This document shows, piece after piece, positions 23,612 through 36,751 of a stretch of 64,000 nucleotides of DNA; positions within the stretch are counted from its first letter, which is position 1, and every line of letters begins with the position of its first letter. The notes below the pieces were generated by a model that was not told the origin of the DNA, searched no databases, and saw only the letters and a list, made by a program, of their open reading frames with translations. Source of the DNA: Mallotus nudiflorus (lineage: Eukaryota; Streptophyta; Magnoliopsida; Malpighiales; Euphorbiaceae). The position numbers and the translations under genes were made by a program. Location of the stretch: positions 124,001-188,000 of the forward strand of contig CANTUR010000940.1 of NCBI GenBank assembly GCA_947683625.1, in the 5' to 3' direction.

Positions 23612-25467
23612 GTACCGGTACGTACTCGGTCCTAGTGCTGCCCACTAGGTAGCACGTTCTATCGATATCCTTCATTAACAAATATAAAACATTCATTCAC
23701 AAATAAATGATGCATGAATTTAAATAAAATAGCAACATAAACCATATATATACTGGAAATATACCAAAAGTAAACCAGGTATATTTCGAGTGTATATATA
23801 CGTCACATAAATCCAATCAAATTATAAATTAAGCTAGAAATATATTTAAAAACATTTTAAATATAATTTATTAACAAAAAATGTATATCATTTAATATAT
23901 ACCAAAAGTAAACAAAAAATATACTTAAATACAAATCACATTATTTATGCATTTTTAATCAAAATAACACGTATATTTCTAAATCATGCATCCTAAAGCA
24001 TATATATATAGTATAGTAACTCACAAATTAGTGCGCTCCTCGAGATGGATCCGACGGGCCTGGTCCACTAGCCCTCGGTCTCGGCACAATTAAACAAACA
24101 ATAATGATAAAAATCAGAATAACCCTAACAGAAATCCTAGAATTCGATCTAGAATATTAAACATAGAATCGATATCAGGGTTCGACTGGATATCACGTTT
24201 TACGAGAATTCTATCAAAAATCCGACAGAACCTCCCCTGTAAAACGGACATCTCTCTACTCAAAAGAGTAGAGCCGACCCTGCAAAGAAATACACTTCAA
24301 AAAATAAGCTCAACACTCAACCACAACCCCTCGGTCGGACTCCAGACTACAATCTACCGACCGGGGTTCACAATTCACAGAATAATTATGAAAATACCAA
24401 AAATACCCTTATATCACAGAAATTCATTTTATAGGTAGAAATTACATAACTAACCTTAAAACACTGTAAAAATCGATAAAAACTCATTTTATTTGAAAAA
24501 CCATATATTATATATATAATTGAAAATAATTCACGAAAAATAGTTTTAATTAGTTAAAAATACCAAATAATTTGTAGAAATCTTTTTTTATACTTTAAAT
24601 AACTATTAAAACCACTTAAATTACATTTTTAGCCAATTTAGGGTAAAATTACCAAAATACCCCTATATATATAAATATACTAAAATTACTTCAAAAATTC
24701 ACCAAAAATTATACAATTATCCAAAATTAATTTTCTCAACATATTTATCAATAATATCAATAACTAAACTCAATTAACCAATTAATTTCAATTAAAAACA
24801 CAATTAACCCTAATTTCCCAAAATTACATAAACTTAAACAATTCAAAATAAATACATAGAAATTCATAAAAATTCCAAATAAATTCCTATAATTCATTTC
24901 AACACCTAATTTAACCATAAAACACAATTTCATAATTTAAATAATTAATTCCGAAAATTAGAAAATAATATTAAAATATTCAAAAATACCCAAAAATCCA
25001 AACAATCTCCAAAAATTACAAAAAAATTCATACATGTAGATTAAGCTACTGGGATCAAAATTTTTGAAGGGATTATTCATGAATCAACCAAGAAAAATTC
25101 GAAAAAAATCAAAAACCCAATATGGCCGAAATGGAAAAATTCAAAACTAAGCAAATCTAGACCATTTAAGCTCAAACCAAAGCTAGAATCACACTCACCG
25201 GAGCTCAAGGAGAAGAAAGAGACCGGCGGTGTCAAAAACGATGACCGGAATCGAGAGATGAGAAGAAATAAAGCTTTCGGCCGGAAATGGAAGAAAAGCA
25301 ACTCGCCGGCGCCGGGGAAGGGAGCTGGGGGCGGCGGAGTGGCTGGAAGTGGAGGGTGGAGCTGCTGGTGGCACACCGATGGTAGGTGGTCGGGTTTGCA
25401 GCGGTGAGGGGAAGGGTGGTCGCGCGGGAGGAAGAAGAAGTAGAAGAAGAAAAAGAAAAGAAAAGAA

Positions 25468-25498
<31 letters not shown>

Positions 25499-25960
25499 GA
25501 AAAAAAAAAAGAAAAAAAAAAGAAATAATAAAATAATATGTATATATTAAAATATAGTGTATAAATAAAATATGTGGGAAAAATACACACCACATATTAT
25601 TATATTAATTTAAATAAACAATTAATAATAAAATGATAAAATATTAGGGTAATATATATTAAACCCTAATTAAATAATTACATGCATAGGCTTAATTTAG
25701 TAATTTAAAAATACGTATGAGTTCATGCAAGTCCGTAAATCTATTTAAAATAATTAATAATAAATTATTTACGTGAAAATTTCCCCGAAAATGCAAGTCC
25801 CGGGAAAATTTTACGTAAAGCACTACAAATAAGACACAGTAATTAAAATAGGTTTTAAATACATATCAACTCGTAAAAATATCATAATATATATACAAAA
25901 ATTATTAACACTGCATATCCCGGTACAGTGTAAAAATGTTTAAAAATACGGGATATTACA
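23612..25960 (-). mobile_element. Truncated chromovirus LTR, minus strand
   Basis: The left edge starts abruptly at the palindrome GTACCGGTAC in the middle of the LTR, abutting the complete element. The right edge is the normal LTR end (GGGATATTACA). About 800 bp of the gag-distal part are missing. The double hairpin (about 24196-24273) and a long GAAA/CTTT tract (25434-25523) are present. The tract creates phenylalanine-rich open frames on the minus strand at 25077-25595 that are not genes. The right edge lies inside a plus-strand integrase remnant, so this LTR inserted into another element. Confidence 0.88.
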
Positions 25961-26908
25961 GAAAGCCACTTATTCTATAGTCAGATTGGCGAAGCTGTAT
26001 GTGAAAACATATTGTGTGCCTTCATGGAGTACCTATGTCCATTGTGTCAGAGAGAGGTTCAGTGTTTACTTCTCATTTTTGGTAGAAGTTGCAGGAAGTG
26101 ATGGGCACCAGGTTGGATTTTAGTACTACTTTTCATCCTCAGATAGATTGTCAGTCTAAGAGGATGATCCAGACACTGAAAGATATGTTGAGGATGTGTG
26201 TTTTGGATCTAAGTGGTAGCTAGGATGATCATTTGCCACTTATGGAGTTTGCTTATAATAACAGCTACCATAGCAGTATTGGAATGGCACCATATAAGGC
26301 TTTCTATAGAAGGAAGTGTAAATCCCCTCTAAGTTGGGATGAGATTAGAGAAAGAGCATTGACTAGACCTAAGATGGTTCAGGATGTTGTAGAGAAGGTT
26401 GTTGTAATTAAGGGGAGACTAAAGACTGCAGTTAGCAGGCAGAAGAGCTATACGAATCCGAGATGCAAACATGTGGAGTTCCAGGTAGGAGACTATATGT
26501 TTCTGAAGGTATCTCCGATGAAGGGTTGTGATGAGATTTGATGGGAAAGGTAAGCTAGCACCGAGATATATTGGACCGTTTGAGATTCTAGAGAGAGCGG
26601 GCACTGTTGCATATCGGTTGGCTTTGCCTCCGAGTTTGTCTCAAGTGCATCTAGTGTTCTATATCTCGATATTGAGGAAGTATATTTCAGACCCGTCACA
26701 TGTATTACAGCTCGATAGCGTGGAAGTGAGTGAAGACTTGACATTCGTGGAAGAACCTGTTGTGATCGTGGACTATCAAGTTCGACAGTTGAGTTCGAAG
26801 CATATTCTAATGGTCAAAGTGCTGTGGCGAAGCAACAACGTAGAAGAGCATACCTGGGAGACCGAAGCTGAGATGCGAGCTTCTCACCTATATCTCTTTC
26901 CTCCTTGA
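25961..26908 (+). pseudogene. Chromovirus integrase/chromodomain remnant, plus strand
   Basis: This is the 3' end of a second chromovirus pol. It begins in the integrase core, in the region corresponding to the KATYSVARLAKLYV part of the complete copy, continues through EFAYNNSYHSSIGMAPY at 26245-26295, and reaches the GPF motif and the chromodomain (KVLWRSNNVEEHTWE) before a stop at 26906-26908. Stops and base changes disrupt the first 270 bp, and a frameshift near 26525 separates two open parts. Everything upstream of this point in the element is missing, cut by the LTR at 23612-25960. Confidence 0.9.
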
Positions 26909-26951
26909 TTTTTATATTATTCTTTTCTTGAATTTGCGGACGAATTCTTAT

Positions 26952-26964
26952 AAGGAGGGGAGAC
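26952..26964 (+). other. Polypurine tract of the truncated plus-strand element
   Basis: AAGGAGGGGAGAC directly precedes the LTR start TGTAATAACCC. It differs slightly from the tract of the minus-strand elements. Confidence 0.85.
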
Positions 26965-27327
26965 TGTAATAACCCTAGTTTTTAAATTATTTTATTTTAA
27001 AATGAGATATGCGGTGTTAATAAAATTTGGAGATTTTATTGATTTAATTTCATTATTTGTGATTAATTACTATTATTTTATAGTTAATCAAATTTTCTAT
27101 GTAAATATATTATTTTTGATTGTTTAATTTGCATGGTTATTTTAACATTATTATTTCTATTATTGTTTTATTAAATTTCACTATTTATTTTGTTAATAAA
27201 TTGTTTTATTAATTGGATTGTTATTTTATGTATTATATATATATATATATATATATATTAACTTGGGTTTGTGTATTTGTGCATGTGTGTAATTTGCATG
27301 TGTGTGTGTTTATTATTATTATTTGTG

Positions 27328-27375
<48 letters not shown>

Positions 27376-30347
27376 TGCATACAAAATAAACATATACATA
27401 CATACATACCCATATATTAAAACGTGCAAACATATACATACATTCACAACAAACATAAACATATATTCATAAACATACAAAAATAACACAGAAACATTTA
27501 AACATTCATGCACACACAGTGCATACTCCCTTCTCTCCCACTGCAACTCGTTCCCTAACCTTCACTGTGCCTCCTTTGCCTCCAGTTGCCACCATCTTCT
27601 TCCTCCCTCTTCCCTCTCCTTCCCGATGCTGTCAGACCACCTGGTACTCGCCGAAGCACCGCTTGAAGCCGCTACAAGTCGAGGAGCTTCCATGGTCACC
27701 AGTGACGAATCTGGTCACCTCAGCTTGCACCGTCGGTCTCTATCAACTCCTTGAGCTCTGGTGATCATGATTCTAAGCTCTATTTGAGCTTAAACTCGAT
27801 CATTTATGAGTTTTCTCAATTTTTCGGTTTTAAGCTTTTATGTTTTTTATTTTTTTGGAGCTGATTTTTTGTTGATTTAAACAAACTCCCTTAAGAAAAG
27901 TTATTCCTAATAGCTTGATCTTCGTGAATATTTTTTTTAATTTTTGAAATTTATTTTAATTTTTTTGAATTTTTGAATATTTTATTAATTTTCGTAAATT
28001 AATTATTAAAATTATAAATTTGGTATATTTGGAGTTATTATTAATTTTTATTAATTTTAGAGTTGAGATTATAATTTTTGTGATTTTATGTAATTTTTAT
28101 AATTATTTTTGTATTATGTCAATATTGGATAATTAGGTTTAAGTTGGGTTTTTATTGAAATTATTGTTTAAATATGTGTTTTAGTTAATATTAGTAATAT
28201 ATTTGTTGAGAAAATAATTTTTATGCATTTATATAATTTTTATAGAATTTTTGAGTAATATTAGTATATTATGTGTATTTTTGTATTATAGGGGTAAATG
28301 TGTAATTTTGTGTTAATTATAGCTAAATACTATATTTTAGTTGGTTTTAATATTATTTAAGAAATTAAAATGACTTTTACAAATTATTTACTATTTTTAA
28401 CTAATTAATTCTAAATTTTGAAAATTGTTTTCAAATAATATATTATATATTATTTTGGTAATAAAATGGGTTTTTAGTAATTTTTAATATGTATTTAGGC
28501 TATTTTAGTTATTTGAATATATAAAGTGAATTTTATTAATTTATATTGAATTATTGAGAAATTGAATTTTTAATAATATTATATTATTATTTTAGAATTT
28601 TTACGTAATTATTGAGAAAATAATTATTTTTGGTGTTTTAATGTTAAATATGCTATATTTTGCTATTATGAGGATATTTGTGTAAATTATTGATTTTTAG
28701 TATATTTATTATATTATTTGGATTTTGGTGAATTGTGGATCTCGGTTGGGGGAAATTGTATAGTTTGACATTCCAACCGAGGGTTGTTTAAATTCTAGTA
28801 TTTGAAGTGCATTTTTCTTGCAGGACCAACTTTACTTTTTAGTAGAGAGATGTTTGTTTTACAGAGGAGGTTCTATCGAATTTTTGGTAGAATTCTCGTA
28901 AAACGTGAAATCATGTCAATTCTAAATTCTGTGTTTTGTAATCTTAGATCGAGTCTCTATAAAGCTTAAGTTAGATTCATTCTGATTTCTGTAATTATTT
29001 TATTGTTTAGTTGTACCGAGATCGAAGCTTAGTGGACCGAGCCCGTCAGACCAGTCTCGTGGAGCGCAAACCTGTGAGTTGTTATTTTATATATATATTG
29101 CACTTAGGTTACATGTTTTAGAAAATACATGTTTTAAATGTATAATTATTCATAATTGTTTTATTAAATGATTAGTATACCTTAGATATATTTTTATTTT
29201 AGGTATATTTCTAAATCAATGCATGTTATTTTAATTGATTTTTACTTAGCACGTTTCTGGTATACTATTGGTTTATTTTGGCATATCTTATATTTGATTT
29301 GAATTTATCTGACATATATATACTCAAAATATATTTAGTTTATTTTAGGTATATTTTTGGTTTATTTTATTATTATGAATGTCATTCTACATTAATTATC
29401 TTCCGAATGTATGATTATTTTAAATGAAGGATATCGATAGAACGTGCTATCTAGAGGGCAACACTAAGACCGAGTACGTACCTGTGCGATAGATTATAGG
29501 GTTGAATTACTAACTTATTTGTGAAAATTATGATATGATTGATTTGATTGACATGTAATGTAATTGATGGTGTGATTACTGGAGCTCAGTTGACCAAGTG
29601 TCTCGAGGCCAATCACACTGACAGTCAGACTACTGGAGCTCAGTTGACTTAGTGTCTTGGGCCCAGTCCACTGTCTATATGGATTAAGTGAATTTATTTG
29701 GAATTAAGTGAGTCTGTATGGCTAGAGTGATGTTATTATTGATTGAGGTTGCGATGAAATAGGGTTTTATTTGATCCTTCATAAAACTATGATTTTTCAG
29801 TATTATATATAAAGTGATTTTCAGCATCTGTGTGTATATGTCTGTATATATATTTATTATATATATTGATGACTGATTGCATTTGACATATAGTAAATGC
29901 ATGTATATATATTATAACAATTCATTTAGTGAGGACTAACTTCCCTCAGTTAATATTTTTACATGAGAGTCTTCTTCTTTAGACCTTAGCAATAGATCCA
30001 TTTGTCGGACTTCTTCCTTCCCGGCTCTTTTATGTAAATTATCTAGTTAATTTTATATTGTACTCTAAAAAAAATGCAGTAGTTATATTTGGTATCAGTA
30101 GTGAGTTTTATTTTATATTCACTGTATGTGATTTTAATTCAGAGGCTTTTCTCTGAAATTGTATTAATATATTTTATTTATGATATGAAAGAGTTTTATT
30201 TTATTATATTGATTTATGATTTTAATTATGATGCATGTTTTATTATTATTATTGCATGTTTTTATTTTAAGGCTTGCTACAGGTTCCGGATTTGAAAGAA
30301 TTCTTGTTCCCTAGCGCCGGTCATGGCCCCCGGTTTGGGTTGTGACA
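26965..30347 (+). mobile_element. 3' LTR 'A' of the truncated plus-strand chromovirus
   Basis: A 3383-bp LTR from TGTAATAACCCTAG to GTTGTGACA. It belongs to a second LTR subtype (TGTAATAACCC, no CCCG word at the edge). It keeps the GC-richer first block (about 27500-27760), the acceptor-like TTCTTGCAGG at about 28815-28825, the hairpin at 28830-28847 with one G-T pair in the stem, the exon-like block near 29013-29075 and the tandem hairpins at 29575-29675. The 81-codon open frame at 27519-27764 sits in the first block and has no counterpart in other LTRs. Confidence 0.9.
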
Positions 30348-30885
30348 TTCATTAACCAATATTTTAGTTTATATAAGTTTTTCTTGTGTTCATATCAACA
30401 TTAATTTATAAAATACTTCAATTTTATGTATTATAAAGGTTAGATAGGTTTAAAATAAAAGTTTTATTGTGAATAGAATACAATGAAAGCTGAGGAGTGA
30501 TAGAAGTTAATTAAGTAAAGTCATTTGACCAAAACTAAATTCAATTTATTAGTTTTCATAACTAAAATTTAATTATATACTAATGCAATTTTCATGATAA
30601 TAATAATTTAGGTAATGAATCTATATGTCTATTATAAAATTGAACATTAAATGAAATGCCATATAATTCTGACACATGATACTCTGTATTCTTATCTTAC
30701 TTAAGTCCCTTCTTCTTCACCCTTTTCTCTACTTCTCTTAAATAATATTCATTTACCTGCTGTTTTCCTTTGTTCTATTTAATATCTATTTACCATTTTC
30801 TCTTTTTCTTTAATATTCTTTCACTTATTTCTCACCTTCTCTTTAATATCTTTTTATTTTTTCACTTCATAATCTTTTTTTTATC

Positions 30886-31070
30886 ACACTTGAAACCTAA
30901 CCCAAGTGGTAAGAGTCTTTACTTTTAGGTTCAATTACTTTTGACTTATGAAGCCCACCTTTGGTAGTGGTTTATAAAAATAATTTTCAAATACTAACTA
31001 TTAATAACTAATTGCCTTCCTCTCCATCAAGATGATACTAGTTTTGTACCGAGTTCAATTAAAAAAAAAA
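30886..31070 (+). mobile_element. Candidate tRNA-derived SINE
   Basis: About 185 bp with an A-box-like CCAAGTGGTAAGAG at 30902, a B-box-like GGTTCAATT at 30928 and an oligo(A) run ending near 31070. The promoter-box spacing and size fit plant SINEs. No clear target duplication was found, and the boxes are degenerate, so this is tentative. Confidence 0.45.
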
Positions 31071-31107
31071 ACTATCTACACTGTCTTTACTTTTTTTTCA
31101 CCCTTTC

Positions 31108-31270
31108 CTCTTCTTCTCTTTAATATTCATTCATCTTTTCTCTTCATTATCTCTATATACTTTTATGTAACCATTCATTTACATTGTTTCAATTTTTTCT
31201 CTTCTTCTCTTTAGTATTCATTCACCTTTTCTCTTCATTATCTCTATATATTTTTATGTTCACTACCATC
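31108..31270 (+). repeat. Tandem duplication, unit about 90 bp
   Basis: Two consecutive copies share CTTCTTCTCTTTA, ATTCATTCA, CTTTTCTCTTCATTATC and CTCTATATA words in the same order, starting near 31108 and 31198. More distant copies may lie at 30700-30860. Confidence 0.6.
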
Positions 31271-31788
31271 TATCCATATTCACTTCCATTGCTTCAATTT
31301 ATGTCCTCTCAAAAAAAAATGAAAATAGAAATTAAAAATAAGGAAACAAACATTTGAAGTGACAAAAACATAAGATAAATAGAAAGAAAAAGTACATTTT
31401 ACATTGTAATAACCCATATTTTTAAATTAATTTATTTTAAAATGAAATATGCAGTGTTAATAAAATTTAAAGATTTTATTGATTTATTTTCATTATTTGT
31501 GATTAATTACTATTATTTTATATTTAATTAAATTTTATACATAAATATATTATTTTTTATCATTTAATTTGCATGGTTATTTTAACATTATTATTTCTAT
31601 TATTATTTTACTAAATTTCACTATTTATTTTGTTAATAAATTATTTTATTAATTGGATTGTTATTTTATGTGTATATTATTATGTGATGTGTGTGTGTTT
31701 ATTATTATATGTGTGAATATATATACATATGAGTATATTTGTGTGGTGTAGATTTATTTGGCTAAAGTATTATTATTATAATATAAAG

Positions 31789-31850
<62 letters not shown>

Positions 31851-32027
31851 GCATATGCATGCATACAACCACATACATGCACATGCATTAAATACCAAAC
31901 ACACACAACATAAAGAAAGAAAAACGTGATGGACCAAAAAACGCAAGAACAAGAAACTAAAAACAGAAACACACATAGAAGCTCATCCTCCCCGCACCGT
32001 CCGACTTTTATACTGTCATTATGCCTC

Positions 32028-35000
32028 TGTCACGACCCAAAACAGGGGCCATGACCGGCACTAGGGAACGGGAATTCTTTCGAATCTGAAACCCGTAGCA
32101 AGCCTAAAAATAAAATAAACATGCAATAGTAATAACAATATATAATGCAGCGAAAATAAAAATCACAAATATAATAATAGCATATGCACCAACTGGGTTT
32201 AAATCAAATCCTCATCATCACATATATATAAACTCTGTTAATACAAATCCAGTTCAAATATATAATACAACATCTCTTTAAATATTTAATGACTATTGAA
32301 GTGTCTAGATAAAATGAAACTCAAGACTCAGAGAAGCAGTTTACACAAAGAAGCTGGGGCGGAAGAAATCCGACGTACAGGCCTGCTACTGAGGTTTGAA
32401 GATGATGACTCTCTTGAAAAATAGTCAACGGAGGGGAGTCAGACCTCACTGAGTGAATTACTATAATATATATACATGCATACTAAATGACAATGCATAC
32501 AGTCAATAGTATATATATAGATATATATACAGGCAAATACACACAGATGCTGTAAAATCATTTTATATATATATTACTGAAAATCATCATTTATGAAAGA
32601 TCAAATAGAACCTTAGAATATCGAAACCTCAAACAGTGTTAGACAACACTCTAGCCATACAGGCTCACTTATTCCAAATATATCCACTTAATCCATTTAG
32701 ACAGTAGACTGGCCCCGAGACACTAAGTCAACCGAGCTTCAGCAGTCTGACTGCCAGTGTGATTGGCCCCGAGACACTTGGTCAACCGAGCTTCAGCAAT
32801 CACACCTCCAAACCATATCTCACACATCAAATAATCACATCCAATTAATATTCACAAATAGGTTAGTAATATAGCCTAAATTCTATAAGCGCACCGGTAC
32901 GTACTCAGTCCTAATGCTGCCCACTAGGTAGCACGTTCTATTGATATCCTTCATTAATAAATATAAAACATTCATTCACAAATAAATGATGCATGAATTT
33001 AAATAAAATAACATTATAAACTATATATATACTGGAAATATACCAAAAGTAAACCAAGTATATTTCGAGTATATATACGTCAAATAAATCCAATCAAATT
33101 ATAAATTAAGCTAGAAATATATTTAAAAACATTTTAAATATAATCTATTAATAAAACATGCATATAATTTAATATATACCAAAAGTAAACCAAAAATAAA
33201 CTAAGGATATACTTAAATATAAATCACATTATTTATGCATTTTAATCAAAATAAACATATATTTCTAAAATCATGCACCCTAAGCATATATATATAAAAT
33301 AGCAACTCACACTTAGTGCGCTCCACGAGATGGGTCCGATGGGCCTGGTCCACTAGGCCTCGGTCTCGGCGCAACTAAATAAACAATAAATAATAGACAT
33401 CAGAATAAACCTAACAGAAAATCCTAGAACTCGATCTAGAATATTAAACACAGAATCAAGATTAGGGTTCGATTGGATATCACGTTTTACGAGAATTCTA
33501 TCGAAAATTCGGCAGAACCTCCCCTGTAAAACGGACATCTCTCTACTCAAAGAGTAGAACCGACCCTGCAAAGAAACACACTTCGAAAATAAAAGTAAAA
33601 TTACATTCACAGCCCCTTGGTCGGACTCCAAACTACAATCTACCGACCGGAGTCCACAAACACAGAATAATTTCAGAAATACCAAAAATACCCTTATAAC
33701 ATAGAAATTCATTTTATAAGTAGAAATTACATAATTAACCTTAAAACACTGTAAAAACTGATAAAAACTCATTTTATTAGAAAAATCGTATATTATATAT
33801 ATAATTGAAAATAATTCACGAAAAATAGTTTTAATTAATTAAAAATACTAAATAATTTGTAGAAATCATTTTTATACCTTAAATAACTATTAAAACCAAT
33901 TAAATTACATTTTTAGTCAATTTTGTGTAAAATTACCAAAATACCCCTATATATATAAATATACTAAAATTATTTCAAAAATTCACCAAAAATAGTATAA
34001 TTATCCAAAAATTAATTTTCTCAACATATTTATTAATAATATCAATAATTAAACTCAATTAACCAATTAATTTCAATTTAAAACACAATTAACCTTAATT
34101 TTCCAAAATTACCTAAACTAATAAAATTCAAAATAAATACATAGAAATTCATAAAAATTCCAAATAAATTCCAATAATTCATTTAAACACCTATAATTAT
34201 CATAAAACACAATTTCATAATTTAATTAATTAATTTCGGAAAATTAGAAAATAATATTAAAATATTCAAAAATACCCAAAAATCAAAATAATCTCCAAAA
34301 ATTCTAAAAAAATTCACACATGTAGATTAAACTACTAGGATCAAAAATTGTGAAGGTATTTTTCATGAATCAATCAATTCAAAGTTCAAAAAAATTAAAA
34401 ACCCTAATATGGCCGAAATTGAAAATTCAAAACCTAAGCAAATCAAGACCATTTAAGCTCAAACCAAAGCTAGAATCACACTCACCAGAGCTCAAGGAGA
34501 AGAAAGAGACTGGCGGTGTCGAAAATGGTGGCCGAAATCGTCGTGATCGACGATGAAGAGGAATTCGGCTTCTCCGTCCAAAATCAACTTCCAGACGTCG
34601 GAAACAGCTGCTACATGTGGCGAGGAAGGCTGGGGAAGGTGGTGGCACGCCAGACGGCACACCAACAGCAAGAAATCGGCACGGCAGCGACCGGAACGGC
34701 AATGGGGAAGTGATCGGGGAAGAAGAGAGAAATCGGGGGCAATTCGGTAAGTTTCCAAAAACTTGATTTTTGACATATTATATGTATATATATATACTTT
34801 ATACTATATAATAAAATAATATTAAATTACACACATTAAATATTCACCACATACTTAATATTTAATATTTTAAAATTTAATAATAAATAAAAATAATTAA
34901 ATAACAATAAAACTAATAAATAATTAATAAAATATTAGGGTAATATTAAACCCTAATTAAATAAATAAGTACACATATATACGGTGTTTAGTATTTTAAA

Positions 35001-35250
35001 AATATGTATGAGCTCATGCAAGTCCGTAAATCTATTTAAAATAATTAATAGTAAATTATTTACGTGAAAATTTTCCCGAAAATGCAAGTTCCGGGAAAAT
35101 TTTACGTAAAGTACTTAAAATAATGATAAAAAATTAAAAATCAATTTAAATTAAATAAAAGCTTATTAAATATCAATATTATATTTAAAAATTATTAACA
35201 CTGCATATCCCGATGCAGTATTAAAATATCTAAAAACACTGGATATTACA
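32028..35250 (-). mobile_element. Solo chromovirus LTR inserted in LTR B
   Basis: A 3223-bp LTR from TGTCACGACC to GGATATTACA on the plus strand, flanked by GCCTC (32023-32027) and GCCTT (35251-35255), a five-base target duplication with one later change. No internal region remains, so LTR-LTR recombination removed it. The double hairpin is at 33484-33559. Overlapping short frames around 34350-34776 lie in the variable first block and are not conserved between copies. Confidence 0.92.
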
Positions 35251-36232
35251 GCCTTCATCACTTCCAGCCACCGTTTTTTTGAGCTTCTAGTCTCTATCAA
35301 CTCTCTGAACTCCGGGTGAACACGATTCCAAGCTCCGTTTGAGTTAAAACCTGATCACTTGTGAGTTTTCTCGATTTTTCGGTTTTAAGCTTTTATGTTT
35401 TTTTTATTTTTTTAGTTGATTTTTGGTTGATATAAACAAAATCCCTTAATAAAAGTTATTCCTAGTAGCTTGATCTTCATGAATAAATGTTTATTTTAAT
35501 TTTTGTGAATTTTTGAATATTTTATTAATTTTTGTAAATTAATTTATTAAATTATAAATTTGGTATATTTGGAGTTATTATTAATTGTTATTAATTTTGG
35601 AGTTGAGATTATAATTTTTGTGATTTTTATGTGATTTTTATAATTATTTTTATATTATGTCAATATTGGATAATTAGGTTTAAGTTGGGTTTTTATTGAA
35701 ATTATTGTTTAAATATGTGTTTTAGTTAATATTAGTAATATATATGTTGAGAAAATAATTTTTATGCATTTATATAATTTTTATGGAATTTTATACAATT
35801 TATGTATATTTTGAATTATTAGGTTAAATATGTATTTTTGTTAAAATTATTGGATAAATATGTGTTTTGGTTGATATTAATATGTTATATGTTGATTAAA
35901 TAATTTTAATGATTTTATATAATTTTTTAGGAAATTATTTAGGATATTGGATATTTTGTATTATAAGGTTAAATATGTAATTTTATTAAAATTATAGTTA
36001 AACATTATGTTTTAGTTGGTTTTATAATTATTTATGGTATTAAAATGATTTTTACAAATTATTTACTATTTTTAACCAATTAATACTAATTTTTGAAAAT
36101 AGTTTTCAAATAATATATTATATATTATTTTGGTAATAAAATAGGTTTTTAGTAATTTTAATGCGTATTTAGACTATTTTAGTTATTTGAATATATAAAG
36201 TTGTCACAAAACAAAACAGGGGCCATGACCGG

Positions 36233-36699
36233 TGTAATATCCCGTGTTTTTTTAAATATTTTTATACTACATCGGGATATGCAGTGTTAATAATTCTTAT
36301 ATATAATATTGATATTTTATGAGTTGTTATTTAATTAAAACTAATTTTTATTGTTTTATATTATTTTAAGTATTTTACGTAAAATTTTCCTGAGAATTCT
36401 AATTTCGGGAAAATTGACACGTAAATAATTTAATATTAATTATTTTAAATAGAATTATGAATTTGCATGAGTCCATGCATTATTTTAATGGCTATATTAA
36501 AACATATATATGTATATACATGCATATACATTCATATATTTAATAATTTTAGGGTTATTATTATTATTTGATTATGAATATAATATATAGTTTATTATTA
36601 ATGTGTGACATGTATGTATATGTATATGTATATTTTATTATATTTAAAAATTGTGGTGCACAATTATTTGAGATATGATATTATAATTAAAGTTAAAAG

Positions 36700-36751
<52 letters not shown>

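Larger units (their letters stand above)
30348..31404. other. Spacer between two LTRs
   Basis: An AT- and CT-rich spacer without a recognisable gene. It contains a SINE-like segment (30886-31070) and a tandem duplication of about 90 bp rich in CTTCTTCTCTTTA and TCATTATCTCTATATA words at about 31108-31270. Confidence 0.65.

Noticed and set aside
25077..25595. Two overlapping minus-strand open frames of 132 and 172 codons rich in phenylalanine and leucine
   Set aside because: They are translations of the GAAA/CTTT low-complexity tract and the GC-rich LTR block. The frames are not kept in the other LTRs.
31729..31976. Open frames encoding long runs of Tyr-Ile
   Set aside because: Translation of a (TA)n microsatellite.
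34350..34776. Several overlapping open frames on both strands
   Set aside because: All lie in the same LTR block of the solo LTR; high GC and few stops explain them.
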